Assembly: GCA_964462585.1 (NCBI GenBank)
Contig: CAYXAK010000007.1
Location: 1-39,127, forward strand
Reading direction: 5' to 3'
Length of the DNA stretch: 39,127 nucleotides
Origin: Halarsenatibacter sp964462585
GTDB taxonomy: Bacteria; Bacillota; Halanaerobiia; Halanaerobiales; Halarsenatibacteraceae
Of this stretch, positions 14,622 to 23,510 are shown piece after piece; the stretch's first letter is position 1; each line of letters begins with the position of its first letter. The notes beneath the pieces are model-generated. The model saw only the letters and a list, made by a program, of their open reading frames with translations. It did not search any database and was not told the DNA's origin. The position numbers were made by a program, and so were the translations under genes.

Positions 14622-17240
14622 ATGCTGGGCAGTATCAGCGGACTTTTCAAGAATTTTTTTAAGAGCTTTAACGAAAAAGAGCTGGAACGGCTCGAGCCCA
14701 TTGTCGAGGAGATAAACAGCTTTGAACCTGAGATGCAGGAGCTGTCCGATGGTGAGCTGCGGGCGAAGACCGATGAATTTAAGGAACGCTATCAAGAGGG
14801 CGAGACCCTGGAAGACCTTCTGCCTGAGGCCTTTGCTGTCGTCCGGGAGGCGGCACAGCGCTCCACCGAGGAGGAATTTCGCCATTATGATGTGCAGCTC
14901 ATGGGCGGTGTGGTCCTCCACGAAGGAAAGATTGCGGAGATGAAGACGGGAGAGGGCAAGACACTTGTGGCCACACTCCCCGTCTACCTTAACGCCCTGG
15001 CCGGAAAGAGCGTCCATGTTGTCACCGTCAATGATTATCTGGCCGAAAGGGACAGTGAATGGATGGGTCAGATCTATCGTTTTCTGGGGTTATCTGTGGG
15101 CTGTATTTTGAATGGCATGCCCCCGGCGGAAAGAAAAGAGCAGTATAAATGTGATGTGGTATACGGGACCAATAACGAATTCGGTTTCGATTATCTGCGC
15201 GATAATATGTCATATAATGAAGAGGATATCGTCCAGAGGGGTCACGAGTTTGCCATACTCGATGAGGTGGACAGCATCCTCATCGACGAGGCCCGCACAC
15301 CTCTCATAATATCAGGCCCGGCCGAGGACACGAGCAAGGATTACAGGCGTTTTAACCGTGTCATTCCCAGGCTGGAAGAGGACAGACATTACGAGGTGGA
15401 GGAGAAGGATAATATTGTCAGCCTGACCGAGGAAGGTGTGGAAAAGGCTGAAGATCTTCTCAATATAGATAACCTCTATGATAACTCCAACTTTCAGCTC
15501 AACCACAGGCTAAAGCAGGCTCTCAAAGCCCATACACTCATGAGAAAGGATCGCGATTATATAGTAAAGGATGGAGAGGTTAAGATCGTCGACGAATTCA
15601 CCGGCAGGGTGATGGAAGGCCGCCGCTTCAGCGAGGGACTTCATCAGGCCATAGAGGCCAAGGAAGGCGTGCAGGTCAGAAAGGAAACACAGACCTATGC
15701 CAAGATAACACTGCAGAATTATTTCCGCAAATATGATAAACTGGCAGGCATGACGGGAACGGCCAAGACCGAAGAGGATGAGTTCATCGATATATATGAT
15801 ATGGAAGTTGTGGTAATACCCACCAATGAACCCCTGCGCAGGGAGTCGATGCCCGATGTCATCTTCCGCACCGAGGAGGAAAAGTTTCAGGCGGTCGTAG
15901 ATGATATAGAGGAGAGATATGAGAAGGGTCAGCCCGTGCTGGTGGGAACAGTGGATGTCGATAAATCGGAGGATTTGAGCCGGAGGCTCAAAAAGAGGGG
16001 AATACCTCACAACGTTCTCAATGCCAAACACCACGAACGCGAGGCCGAGATAATCAAAGATGCCGGCCAGAAGAAGAGTGTGACCATAGCAACAAATATG
16101 GCCGGCCGCGGTACAGATATCGTCCTGGGCGAGGGAGTAACCGAACTGGGTGGTCTTCATGTTCTGGGCACCGAAAGACATGAAAGCCGCCGCATTGACA
16201 ATCAGCTCAGGGGCCGTTCAGGCCGCCAGGGAGATCCCGGCTCCTCCCAGTTCTATGTTTCCCTGGAAGATGATCTGCTGCGCCTGTTTGGCTCGGACAA
16301 TATTTCCGGTATCCTGGAGAAGATAGGCATGAACGAGGGAGAGCCCATAGAGCACAAGATGCTGGATTCTGCTATCGAAAGGGCCCAGAAAAAAGTGGAG
16401 GAGAAGAATTTCGAGGCCCGGAAGGCTGTGCTGAAATATGACGATGTGCTCAATAAACAGCGTGAGGTGATCTATGATCAGCGCCGTGAGCTTCTCGCCA
16501 CGGAGGAGATAGAGGAGAAGATCTCCGGCATGCTGGAGAAAGTGATCGATGATATTATGGAGATGTATCTCTCAGATGATCTTCACCCCTCTGACTGGAA
16601 TCTGGACGGGCTTCTGACCAAACTGAGATTCTTCCGCCTGGAAAAAGACTGGGATGAAGATGATGCGCTGGATATGGGCAGAGAACAGATCAGAGAAGAG
16701 CTGCAGTCTGAAGCCAGAGAGATGCTGGAGGAGAAGAAAGAAGAGCTGGGCGAGGAGGATTTCAGGGAGCTGGCCCGCCAGCTCTCTCTCCGCATCATAG
16801 ACCGCAAGTGGATGTCACATCTCGATAACATGCAGGAGCTGAGGCAGGGAATCGGACTCAGGGCCTACGGACAGAAGGACCCCCTGACAGAGTATAAGTT
16901 CGAATCCTACGATCTCTTCCAGGAGATGACGGGTTCTATCAGGGAGGATATAGTGGGATCGCTGCTGAGAGTCGAGATAAGGGAGAAGGGAGAAGTTCGC
17001 ACAAGTCTCTCCAGCAGGCCGGAACAGGATGATATGGAATACAGTCAGCCGGATGTGATTGCCCGCAGAAACAAAGAACAGCGTCAGAAGTCTAAAGCGG
17101 CTGCAGCTTCTGCGGGAAGCTCCGGGGACAGCTCCAATGAGAACAAAGTGCAGACCGTGGTAAAGCCCGACGAGCCAGGCAGAAATGACCCCTGTCCCTG
17201 CGGAAGCGGCAAAAAATACAAAAAATGCTGTGGGAGGTAA
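14622..17240 (+). CDS. secA: protein translocase ATPase SecA
   Basis: SecA drives post-translational export through SecYEG. The start is ATG 14622 behind AGGGTGA (the frame is open from 14610), giving 872 residues. Walker A is MKTGEGKTLVA (~residues 107-117), the DEAD-like box is ILDEVDSILIDEARTPLI, and the second motor domain has ATNMAGRGTDIVLGEGV and HESRRIDNQLRGRSGRQGDP. The preprotein cross-linking domain, helical scaffold (RKAVLKYDDVLNKQREVIYD) and the C-terminal zinc motif NDPCPCGSGKKYKKCCGR are all present, so it is full length. It has its own promoter and leader terminator, and prfB follows 9 bases later, a common secA-prfB pairing. Confidence 0.97.
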   Translation: MLGSISGLFKNFFKSFNEKELERLEPIVEEINSFEPEMQELSDGELRAKTDEFKERYQEGETLEDLLPEAFAVVREAAQRSTEEEFRHYDVQLMGGVVLHEGKIAEMKTGEGKTLVATLPVYLNALAGKSVHVVTVNDYLAERDSEWMGQIYRFLGLSVGCILNGMPPAERKEQYKCDVVYGTNNEFGFDYLRDNMSYNEEDIVQRGHEFAILDEVDSILIDEARTPLIISGPAEDTSKDYRRFNRVIPRLEEDRHYEVEEKDNIVSLTEEGVEKAEDLLNIDNLYDNSNFQLNHRLKQALKAHTLMRKDRDYIVKDGEVKIVDEFTGRVMEGRRFSEGLHQAIEAKEGVQVRKETQTYAKITLQNYFRKYDKLAGMTGTAKTEEDEFIDIYDMEVVVIPTNEPLRRESMPDVIFRTEEEKFQAVVDDIEERYEKGQPVLVGTVDVDKSEDLSRRLKKRGIPHNVLNAKHHEREAEIIKDAGQKKSVTIATNMAGRGTDIVLGEGVTELGGLHVLGTERHESRRIDNQLRGRSGRQGDPGSSQFYVSLEDDLLRLFGSDNISGILEKIGMNEGEPIEHKMLDSAIERAQKKVEEKNFEARKAVLKYDDVLNKQREVIYDQRRELLATEEIEEKISGMLEKVIDDIMEMYLSDDLHPSDWNLDGLLTKLRFFRLEKDWDEDDALDMGREQIREELQSEAREMLEEKKEELGEEDFRELARQLSLRIIDRKWMSHLDNMQELRQGIGLRAYGQKDPLTEYKFESYDLFQEMTGSIREDIVGSLLRVEIREKGEVRTSLSSRPEQDDMEYSQPDVIARRNKEQRQKSKAAAASAGSSGDSSNENKVQTVVKPDEPGRNDPCPCGSGKKYKKCCGR

Positions 17241-17249
17241 ATACAAGCT

Positions 17250-18351
17250 ATGGAAGTGAGCGAAAAGCTTAAGGAAGTGGAAGATAAATTTGAAGATCTG
17301 AGGGATTTAGTTTGACAGGGATGAACTTGAATCCAGAAGAGATGAGATAGAGGAGGAGATGAATCAGCCGGGATTTTGGGATGACAGCGATTCCGCCAGC
17401 AAAAAAGCCCAGAAACTGGATGCCATCAAATCCCGTCTGCAGCTGATAGATGATCTGAAGGAGAAGCTGGAGGAAAGCCAGGTTCTGCTCGAGCTTCTGG
17501 AGGAGGGTGAGGATTCGGTCCGGACCGAGCTGGAGGATATGCTGTCAGAACTCGATGAAAAGCTGGATGAGGTCAAGATACTGCTGCACTTCAATGGAGA
17601 ATATGACGAATACAATGCCATCTTTTCCATCCATCCCGGTGCCGGTGGCACAGAATCACAGGACTGGGCTGAGATGCTGCTGCGCATGTATGAACGCTGG
17701 TTTGAGAAGAGAGGATTTTCAACTGAGACCCTCGATCTGCAGACCGGTGATGAAGCCGGCATAAAGAGTGTTACCATGATGGTCGAGGGTGAATACGCCT
17801 ATGGTTACCTCAAGGGAGAAAGCGGTGTGCACAGGCTGGTTCGCATCTCCCCCTTCGATTCTTCGGGCAGACGCCATACTTCCTTTGCCTCAGTTGATGT
17901 GCTGCCCGAGATGGAGGATGAGCCTGATGTCGATATAGATGAGAATGATCTCAGAATCGAAACCTATCGGGCCAGTGGAGCAGGAGGACAGCATGTCAAC
18001 AAAACTGAATCTGCCGTGCGCATCACCCATGAGCCCACAGGTATAGTTGTTCAGTGCCAGAATGAGCGCTCCCAGCACAAGAACAAGGATATGGCCATGA
18101 AGATCTTAAAGACCCGTCTGCTGGAGCTAAAACGAGAACAGCAGGCAGAGAAAATAGATGAGCTGAGGGGAGAACACAAGGAGATAGCCTGGGGAAGTCA
18201 GATCCGCTCCTATGTTTTTCACCCCTATAATATGATAAAAGATCACCGCACAGATATGGAAGTGGGCAATGTGGAGAAGATTATGGACGGCAATATCGAT
18301 CAGTTCATCGAAGCCTATCTCAGACAGCAGAGGAAGAAAAGAAATGGATAA
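17250..18351 (+). CDS. prfB: peptide chain release factor 2, made by programmed +1 frameshift
   Basis: RF2 recognises UGA and UAA and hydrolyses peptidyl-tRNA. Translation starts at ATG 17250 (GGGAGGT at 17232-17238 inside the secA end). After 21 codons it meets in-frame TGA at 17313-17315; a +1 shift continues from GAC 17314 to TAA 18349-18351, giving 366 residues, the normal RF2 length. The joined N-terminus (EKLKEVEDKFEDLRDLV then DRDELESRRDEIEEEM) aligns with RF2. The stop-recognition motif is SPF (RISPFDSSGRRHTSF) and the catalytic GGQ is in ASGAGGQHVNKTES (~residues 245-247). A plain ORF call would wrongly begin at 17359. The stop overlaps the next gene by 8 bases. Confidence 0.95.
17301..17316 (+). 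promoter_or_regulatory. prfB autoregulatory +1 frameshift site
   Basis: The site reads AGG GAT TTA GTT TGA C. It keeps the canonical spacing (Shine-Dalgarno-like AGGGA, then three codons ending in the slip codon, then UGA C). The slip codon is GUU instead of the usual CUU, so tRNA-Val would re-pair on UUU. Low RF2 slows termination at this weak UGAC and favours the shift. Confidence 0.9.
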
Positions 18352-20287
18352 AAAGTTTATCATTTTGATAATGCTGGCCTTTATCCTGGCAGCACTGCCG
18401 CTGTGGGCCAGATGGCAGATGGACTCAGGCCACAACAGTGTGGAACTCATCATGGATGGCAGGGAATTTCAGGAGATGAGCGCTCTGGAACCCGGTCTGA
18501 ACTGGGGCTCACTGGCTGAAGCCGGTGTTACGGGTGCTGCCCTGCCGGCCTATACTCTCGAGGATCTGACGGAGATGGGCAGGATAGCCCGCCGGTCACC
18601 GGCCGAGCTGGAGCTGTTCGAAGAATTATCCCCGGAAAATGCTGACAGTGCGGGCGGTGGTGCCGTTTTTTATTTTCCCGCTGCTGAGAGAACTGCGAGC
18701 CTAAGAGTTCTGGAGGCCTGGCAGGATCTTTACGATGTCCGCATAGACTCACATAATGGAGGAAGGCTGGTTCATTTTCCCCACTGGGACGAGGAATTTG
18801 CCGATCTGATTCCCGGCTTTGACATCTCGATACTGGAAGAGGTATCACAGGCCGGGCTGAGGCCTTCGGTTCGCTTTAAAAATCAGCCTGACCAGAGATT
18901 GAATGAAGTGCTGCTGGGAGAGGTCGAACAGCTCGGCATCTCCTCCCTTATCTTCACAGGTGACGAGGTGGCAGGCTATCCCGCTCATCTGGAGGATACA
19001 GCGGAGCTCATGGATGAATACGATATTACCTACGGTTTTATAGAACCCTTCCTGGCCGATCAGGATGGTGATAGAACCCTGGCCGGATTTCTGGAGCACG
19101 ATCTGATCAGGGTGCACAGCATGCAGCGCGAAGAGCTGGGCCAGTCGAGCCTGGATGAGGTCAGTGATAGATATATGCGCGCGGTCCAGGAGAGAAATGT
19201 GCGCTATCTCTATCTGCGGGGTCTTCCGCCCCTGGAGGGTTTCAGCGGCAGGGGCGATGCCCAGCTGCAGCTGGCCGGGATGATAAGCTCGGAGCTGGAG
19301 ATAGAGGGTTTTATCCCGGGGAGTCCTTCGCCGATGGCGGCCAGGCACTCCGGCGCTATGCTTGTTCTGATGATCTCTCTGCTGGTTCTGGCGGCGAGTC
19401 TGCTCTGGATCGGGGATATTCTGCCCTATCTGTTCAGGTCTTCCGGTAAGATGCTCGTGATACTCGCGGTCTCTGGAGCGGGTCTACTGTTCTTTTTCTA
19501 CAGCTTTTTCGAACTCATATTTTTCAGGCAGATAACCGCTCTGGCTGCAGCCCTGGTTTTTCCGGCTCTGGCCGGCAGTGCCCTTGTTGACTTCGATCAG
19601 GGCCGAAGGAATGCGCTTTCGGCCCTATCACGTGCGGTTCTGGCCGCTCTGGCCGGCGGTGCTTTAGTCTCTGCCGCTCTGGCCACCTTCCAGTTCTACA
19701 ACCAGGTCGAAATATTCCGGGGGGTTAAAGTGGCCTTTCTGCTGCCGCTCATGATGACCGGTTTTTATTTTCTGGTAACGGAGTACGGCAGCGGTCAGGA
19801 CCTGCTCTCTTTGCTGGAGCAGATCTGGAAAAAGCCGCTTCTCTACGGCCATATAGCTCTGCTGATGCTGGCCGCAGCCGTGCTGATCGTCTATATAGGC
19901 AGAACCGGCAACCTGCCTCTGATACCCGTTCCTCCCTGGGAGGTGGCGGTCCGCGGCAGGCTGGAGGAGCTGCTGGCAGTCAGACCGCGATTTAAAGAAT
20001 TTCTGATTGGGCATCCCTTTCTGTTTCTGCTGCCCCTGATCAAAAAATATCTGCCCTTCTCCGCCCTCAGATTTGGGGCGATACTGCTGGCGGTTATAGG
20101 ACAGATAACCGTCATCAACAGTTTTTCCCACCTCCATACACCGCTTGCGGTCACAGTTCTGAGGACTTTTCATGGTTACTGGCTGGCACTGCCTATCACA
20201 GCCATGCTGGCCCTGATGATCTATATAATCAACCGATTGTTAACCTATTTAGAGCTGATTCCAGCTGAGCGCGGGGGCGGCGGATGA
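18344..20287 (+). CDS. polytopic membrane protein, DUF5693-like, upstream of csaB
   Basis: The 647-residue product starts at ATG 18344, overlapping prfB (the frame is open upstream but inside prfB). One N-terminal membrane helix (IILIMLAFILAALPLW) is followed by a ~320-residue extracytoplasmic domain with repeated strand-helix units (GLNWGSLAEAGVTGAALPAY; LGISSLIFTGDEVAGYPAHL; VRYLYLRGLPPLEGFSGRGD), resembling a TIM-barrel-like glycoside-hydrolase or deacetylase fold. The C-terminal ~300 residues hold about seven or eight membrane helices. Proteins of this layout (DUF5693) commonly precede csaB in Firmicutes, which is the case here with a four-base ATGA overlap. A role in synthesis or export of the pyruvylated wall polymer is likely but unproven. 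Confidence 0.7.
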   Translation: MDKKFIILIMLAFILAALPLWARWQMDSGHNSVELIMDGREFQEMSALEPGLNWGSLAEAGVTGAALPAYTLEDLTEMGRIARRSPAELELFEELSPENADSAGGGAVFYFPAAERTASLRVLEAWQDLYDVRIDSHNGGRLVHFPHWDEEFADLIPGFDISILEEVSQAGLRPSVRFKNQPDQRLNEVLLGEVEQLGISSLIFTGDEVAGYPAHLEDTAELMDEYDITYGFIEPFLADQDGDRTLAGFLEHDLIRVHSMQREELGQSSLDEVSDRYMRAVQERNVRYLYLRGLPPLEGFSGRGDAQLQLAGMISSELEIEGFIPGSPSPMAARHSGAMLVLMISLLVLAASLLWIGDILPYLFRSSGKMLVILAVSGAGLLFFFYSFFELIFFRQITALAAALVFPALAGSALVDFDQGRRNALSALSRAVLAALAGGALVSAALATFQFYNQVEIFRGVKVAFLLPLMMTGFYFLVTEYGSGQDLLSLLEQIWKKPLLYGHIALLMLAAAVLIVYIGRTGNLPLIPVPPWEVAVRGRLEELLAVRPRFKEFLIGHPFLFLLPLIKKYLPFSALRFGAILLAVIGQITVINSFSHLHTPLAVTVLRTFHGYWLALPITAMLALMIYIINRLLTYLELIPAERGGGG

Positions 20288-21348
20288 TGAAAATTGTGCT
20301 GAGCGGTTATTTTGGTTACGATAATATGGGTGATGAAGCAATTTTATACAGCATCATCGAGGGCCTGAAGGATATGAAGGAATGCCGGGAGATAGTTGTA
20401 TTCTCGGCCTCACCTGACAGGACCTCCCGGCGCTATGATGTGCAGGCTGTATCCCGCAGCAGTCTTTTTGCGGTGATCTCACAGCTGCACAGTGCCGACC
20501 TGCTGATAAGCGGTGGGGGCAGTCTGCTGCAGGATGTTACCAGCTTTTATTCCCCCCTCTATTATCTGGGCATCATGCAGCTGGGCAGTTTTTTAGCCGG
20601 CCGGGCGGTTTTTGCCTTCCAGGGGGCCGGACCGCTCGAAAGCAGATCAATTCGCCGCCTGACCGGTTTTACACTTAAGGGGCTTGATGCTGTATCTGTG
20701 AGGGATGATGACTCACGGCAGCTTCTCATCTCGCTGGGACTCGATCCCCGGAGGGTGAAAAGGATAATAGATCCCGTATTTTTATTGACCCCCGACAGCC
20801 TCTCCTCACAGGAGGGGAGGGAGCTGGGTGTGGCTGTTCGGCCCTGGCAGGATGACGGCTATCTGGATGCGGTGGCAGAGGGGCTCGACCGCTTTCTAGA
20901 GGCGGAGGAGGGTTTTTCCGTCTCCTTTATCCCCCTCCATCCGGATAAGGATCTGCCGGCGGCAGAGTATGTGAGTTCGAATATGAATTCAGAAAATTGC
21001 TCTATCATCCCCCCGGAGAAGCATCCCCGGGATATTGTAAATACCTTTGCCGGCTTCGATCTGCTGCTGGGGGTGAGGCTGCATTCCCTCATATTTGCCA
21101 CCATGACAGGTGTGCCCTGTGTCGGGATAGAATATGATCCTAAAGTTTCCTCTTTTCTCTCCCAGCTGGAGAGAAAACCCGCCGGCAGCACCGATGATAT
21201 TACAGGTGGGGATATATATGAAGACCTCAGCTTCACCTGGGAAAACCGGCGGGAGATATCGGCCGGGCAGAGAGAATATGCTCTCTCCAGCAGGCAGAGA
21301 ATAGAGGAGCACCTCGAATATCTGGTCTGCGGGGAAGGCGGGTCATAG
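20284..21348 (+). CDS. csaB: polysaccharide pyruvyl transferase CsaB
   Basis: CsaB adds ketal-linked pyruvate to a secondary cell-wall polysaccharide, creating the ligand for SLH domains of surface proteins. The 354-residue product shows the family features: IVLSGYFGYDNMGDEAILYS at the N-terminus, LLISGGGSLLQDVTSFYSPL (~residues 77-96), FAFQGAGPLESRSIRRL, AVRPWQDDGYLD, and the C-terminal DLLLGVRLHSLIFATMTGVP with the conserved R-LH. The start overlaps the previous stop (ATGA). The next gene begins three bases after its stop, so it is embedded in a tightly coupled envelope operon. Confidence 0.9.
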   Translation: MMKIVLSGYFGYDNMGDEAILYSIIEGLKDMKECREIVVFSASPDRTSRRYDVQAVSRSSLFAVISQLHSADLLISGGGSLLQDVTSFYSPLYYLGIMQLGSFLAGRAVFAFQGAGPLESRSIRRLTGFTLKGLDAVSVRDDDSRQLLISLGLDPRRVKRIIDPVFLLTPDSLSSQEGRELGVAVRPWQDDGYLDAVAEGLDRFLEAEEGFSVSFIPLHPDKDLPAAEYVSSNMNSENCSIIPPEKHPRDIVNTFAGFDLLLGVRLHSLIFATMTGVPCVGIEYDPKVSSFLSQLERKPAGSTDDITGGDIYEDLSFTWENRREISAGQREYALSSRQRIEEHLEYLVCGEGGS

Positions 21349-21351
21349 GAT

Positions 21352-22104
21352 ATGCCAGCTGAAGTGCGGATGATGGATCTGAAAATAAATCCCCTGACAA
21401 TGGAGGAGACCGTGAGTCTGATAAAGGAGCGGCTGGAAGAAAAGAGGGAAGACAGATGCCTTCCCGTCTACACGCCCAATGCCGAGATTTTCATGCAGGC
21501 CCGCCGTGATGATAATTTCCGTCATATTCTCAACAGCTCCTGGCTCACGCTGCCAGATGGCGCCGGGCTCAAACTGGCCTCCCGTCTTCTGCCCGAGGTG
21601 GAAAGATTTCCGGCCCGTGTGGCCGGCTGTGATCTTCTGCAGCGGATGATAGTCGAATCCGCGGGGAGCAATTACAGCCTCTATTTTCTGGGGGCCAGAC
21701 CCGGTGTGGCAGCAGAGGCAGCCCACAGAATGCAGAGAAAGTGGCCCGGTCTGAATATTGCCGGCTGCCATCACGGTTATCTTGATAGAGTATCTGTGGA
21801 GGGATTGATCGAAAGGATAAACGAGAAGAGCCCGGACCTGCTCTTTGTTGGCATGGGAGCTCCGCGCCAGGAGAAGTTCATTTACACTCACAGAGAAAGA
21901 CTCCAGGCCGGTGTGGCCATTACAGTGGGGGGCAGCTTCGATGTACTGTCCGGCGAGGTGAAGAGGGCACCTCTTTTCATGCAGAAGCTCTACCTGGAGT
22001 GGCTTTACAGGCTGATAGAAGAGCCCTCTCGCTGGCGGCGGATGCTGAGGCTGCCAGCATTTGTTGGAGCGGTTATGGGAGAATTTCTGAAAGAATTACT
22101 ATAA
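21352..22104 (+). CDS. tagA: WecG/TagA/CpsF family glycosyltransferase (GT26)
   Basis: The 250-residue product is a GT26 enzyme, probably transferring ManNAc (or a related sugar) to a lipid-linked GlcNAc acceptor in wall-polymer synthesis. Family signs are CLPVYTPNAEIFMQARRDDN near residues 35-54, SSWLTLPDGAGLKLASRLL, RVAGCDLLQRMIVES, YSLYFLGARPGVAAEAAHRM, DLLFVGMGAPRQEKFIY and VAITVGGSFDVLSGEVKRAP. It directly follows csaB, which fits building the polymer that CsaB pyruvylates. The exact sugar cannot be told from the sequence. Confidence 0.87.
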   Translation: MPAEVRMMDLKINPLTMEETVSLIKERLEEKREDRCLPVYTPNAEIFMQARRDDNFRHILNSSWLTLPDGAGLKLASRLLPEVERFPARVAGCDLLQRMIVESAGSNYSLYFLGARPGVAAEAAHRMQRKWPGLNIAGCHHGYLDRVSVEGLIERINEKSPDLLFVGMGAPRQEKFIYTHRERLQAGVAITVGGSFDVLSGEVKRAPLFMQKLYLEWLYRLIEEPSRWRRMLRLPAFVGAVMGEFLKELL

Positions 22105-22127
22105 TACTGCCTGGAAAGGATTGGGTG

Positions 22128-23390
22128 ATGAAGGTGAAATATAAACTGAGAGATGGTTTTACAGGTCCCGCGCTGGTCATGATGCTGATTTTTGCTATCC
22201 TGCTGGCAGGACCCGCTGTGGCAGAGGAGCCCGAACTGGATCTGGATGAGGAGATAGCAGAACACGCAACCATGGATAATCTGGAGAGCATAATGAATAT
22301 AATCCAGAATTACTATGTGGATGAGGTGAGTCAGGAGGAGCTCATCAAGAGTGCCATCGAGGGAATGCTGCAGGAGATAGATCGCTATTCCAATTATATG
22401 ACAGAAGAAGAGTATCTCGATATGCAGGAGGAGATGGAGGGTGAGTATGGTGGTATCGGTATTATTATCACCATGAGGGATAATGAACTGACCATAGTTT
22501 CACCGATCAGCGGCACTCCCGGTGATGATGCGGGTCTGCAGGCTGAGGATGTTATCGTAGCAATAGATGGTGACAGCACCGAGGATATGACCCAGCAGCA
22601 GGCGGTAGACCGCATGCGGGGAGAGCCGGGAACCGATGTTACAATCACCATAGAGAGAGGTGAGGAACAGTTTGATGTCGATATAACCAGAGCCCAGATA
22701 GATATTCCCATCGTGGAAGGGGAAAAATTAGAAGACGGCAGAATCGGTTATATTGAAATCTCTCAGTTTCTGCAGGAGACCGCCGATAAACTGTCTGAAA
22801 CCATCGCGGAGATGGAAAGAGATGGTGTAGAAGCCCTGATCATCGACCTGCGCAACAACCCGGGCGGTATACTGCAGGAGAGCGTGGAGGTCAGCAGCGT
22901 ATTTGCCGGTGAAGGTGATGTGCTCTCCATCAGACAGCGCAATGGTGAGGAGCAGGTATTTCCCGTCAATCCTGGCAGAATGACCACCGATCTGCCGGTG
23001 CTGGTGCTCGTCAATAGAGGTTCTGCCAGTGCCTCCGAGATAGTGGCCGGCTTCATCCGTGATACTGACAGGGGCAAACTGCTCGGCGGCAGAACCTTCG
23101 GCAAGGGGACGGTACAGAGTGTCTTTCCCATGGAGGATGGATCGGCCCTGCGCATGACCACAGCCCGCTACTATACCACAGGCGAGAATATGATCGATGA
23201 GGAAGGGATTGAACCGGATTATGTGGTGGAATATGAGGATGATCCCATAGAGGAGGAAGACCTGCAGCTGGATAAAGCGCTTCTGGCCGTGGAATATTAT
23301 CTCGATCATGGTGAATGGCCCCGGCCCGAAGATATCAGCATAGAGGGGGAGATGGCGGAGGAGACCGCAGAAGATGAAATTGATCAATGA
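22128..23390 (+). CDS. ctpA: S41 carboxyl-terminal processing protease (CtpA type)
   Basis: The frame extends to 21999, but GGATTGGGTG before ATG 22128 and an immediate signal peptide (GPALVMMLIFAILLAGPAVA) fix the start; the product is 420 residues. Order of domains: signal or anchor (~12-35), helical N-terminal region with IMNIIQNYYVDEVSQEELIK, PDZ domain (YGGIGIIITMRDNELTIVSP to ~residue 190), and S41 protease with LIIDLRNNPGGILQESVEV, the catalytic-Ser segment NRGSASASEIVAGFIRD and the Lys in GRTFGKGTVQSVF. It acts outside the membrane on protein C-termini. In the envelope operon it may process surface or wall-related proteins; substrates are unknown. Confidence 0.92.
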   Translation: MKVKYKLRDGFTGPALVMMLIFAILLAGPAVAEEPELDLDEEIAEHATMDNLESIMNIIQNYYVDEVSQEELIKSAIEGMLQEIDRYSNYMTEEEYLDMQEEMEGEYGGIGIIITMRDNELTIVSPISGTPGDDAGLQAEDVIVAIDGDSTEDMTQQQAVDRMRGEPGTDVTITIERGEEQFDVDITRAQIDIPIVEGEKLEDGRIGYIEISQFLQETADKLSETIAEMERDGVEALIIDLRNNPGGILQESVEVSSVFAGEGDVLSIRQRNGEEQVFPVNPGRMTTDLPVLVLVNRGSASASEIVAGFIRDTDRGKLLGGRTFGKGTVQSVFPMEDGSALRMTTARYYTTGENMIDEEGIEPDYVVEYEDDPIEEEDLQLDKALLAVEYYLDHGEWPRPEDISIEGEMAEETAEDEIDQ

Positions 23391-23410
23391 TGATTTTAGG
23401 GAAATATCCC

Positions 23411-23438
23411 TTGCAATTCTGCAAAAAACTGTTATAAT
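23411..23438 (+). promoter_or_regulatory. sigma-A promoter before cysE
   Basis: TTGCAA (23411-23416), a 16-base spacer and TATAAT (23433-23438). It lies 21 bases after the ctpA stop and about 72 bases before the cysE start. No T-box or S-box was recognised in the short leader. Confidence 0.6.
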
Positions 23439-23510
23439 ATAAGCAACATACAATCCCTATAAATTTACTATGATTTATATATAATTCTGCGGGATACGGG
23501 AGTGAGTTTC

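Noticed and set aside
17313..17315. In-frame TGA early in prfB, which could be read as a pseudogene or a shorter gene from 17359
   Set aside because: It is the conserved RF2 frameshift stop; the +1 frame restores a full 366-residue RF2.
23391..23440. Terminator after ctpA from the GGGAAATATCCC sequence
   Set aside because: The arms do not form a sufficiently stable stem and no U-tract follows; it overlaps the cysE promoter region.
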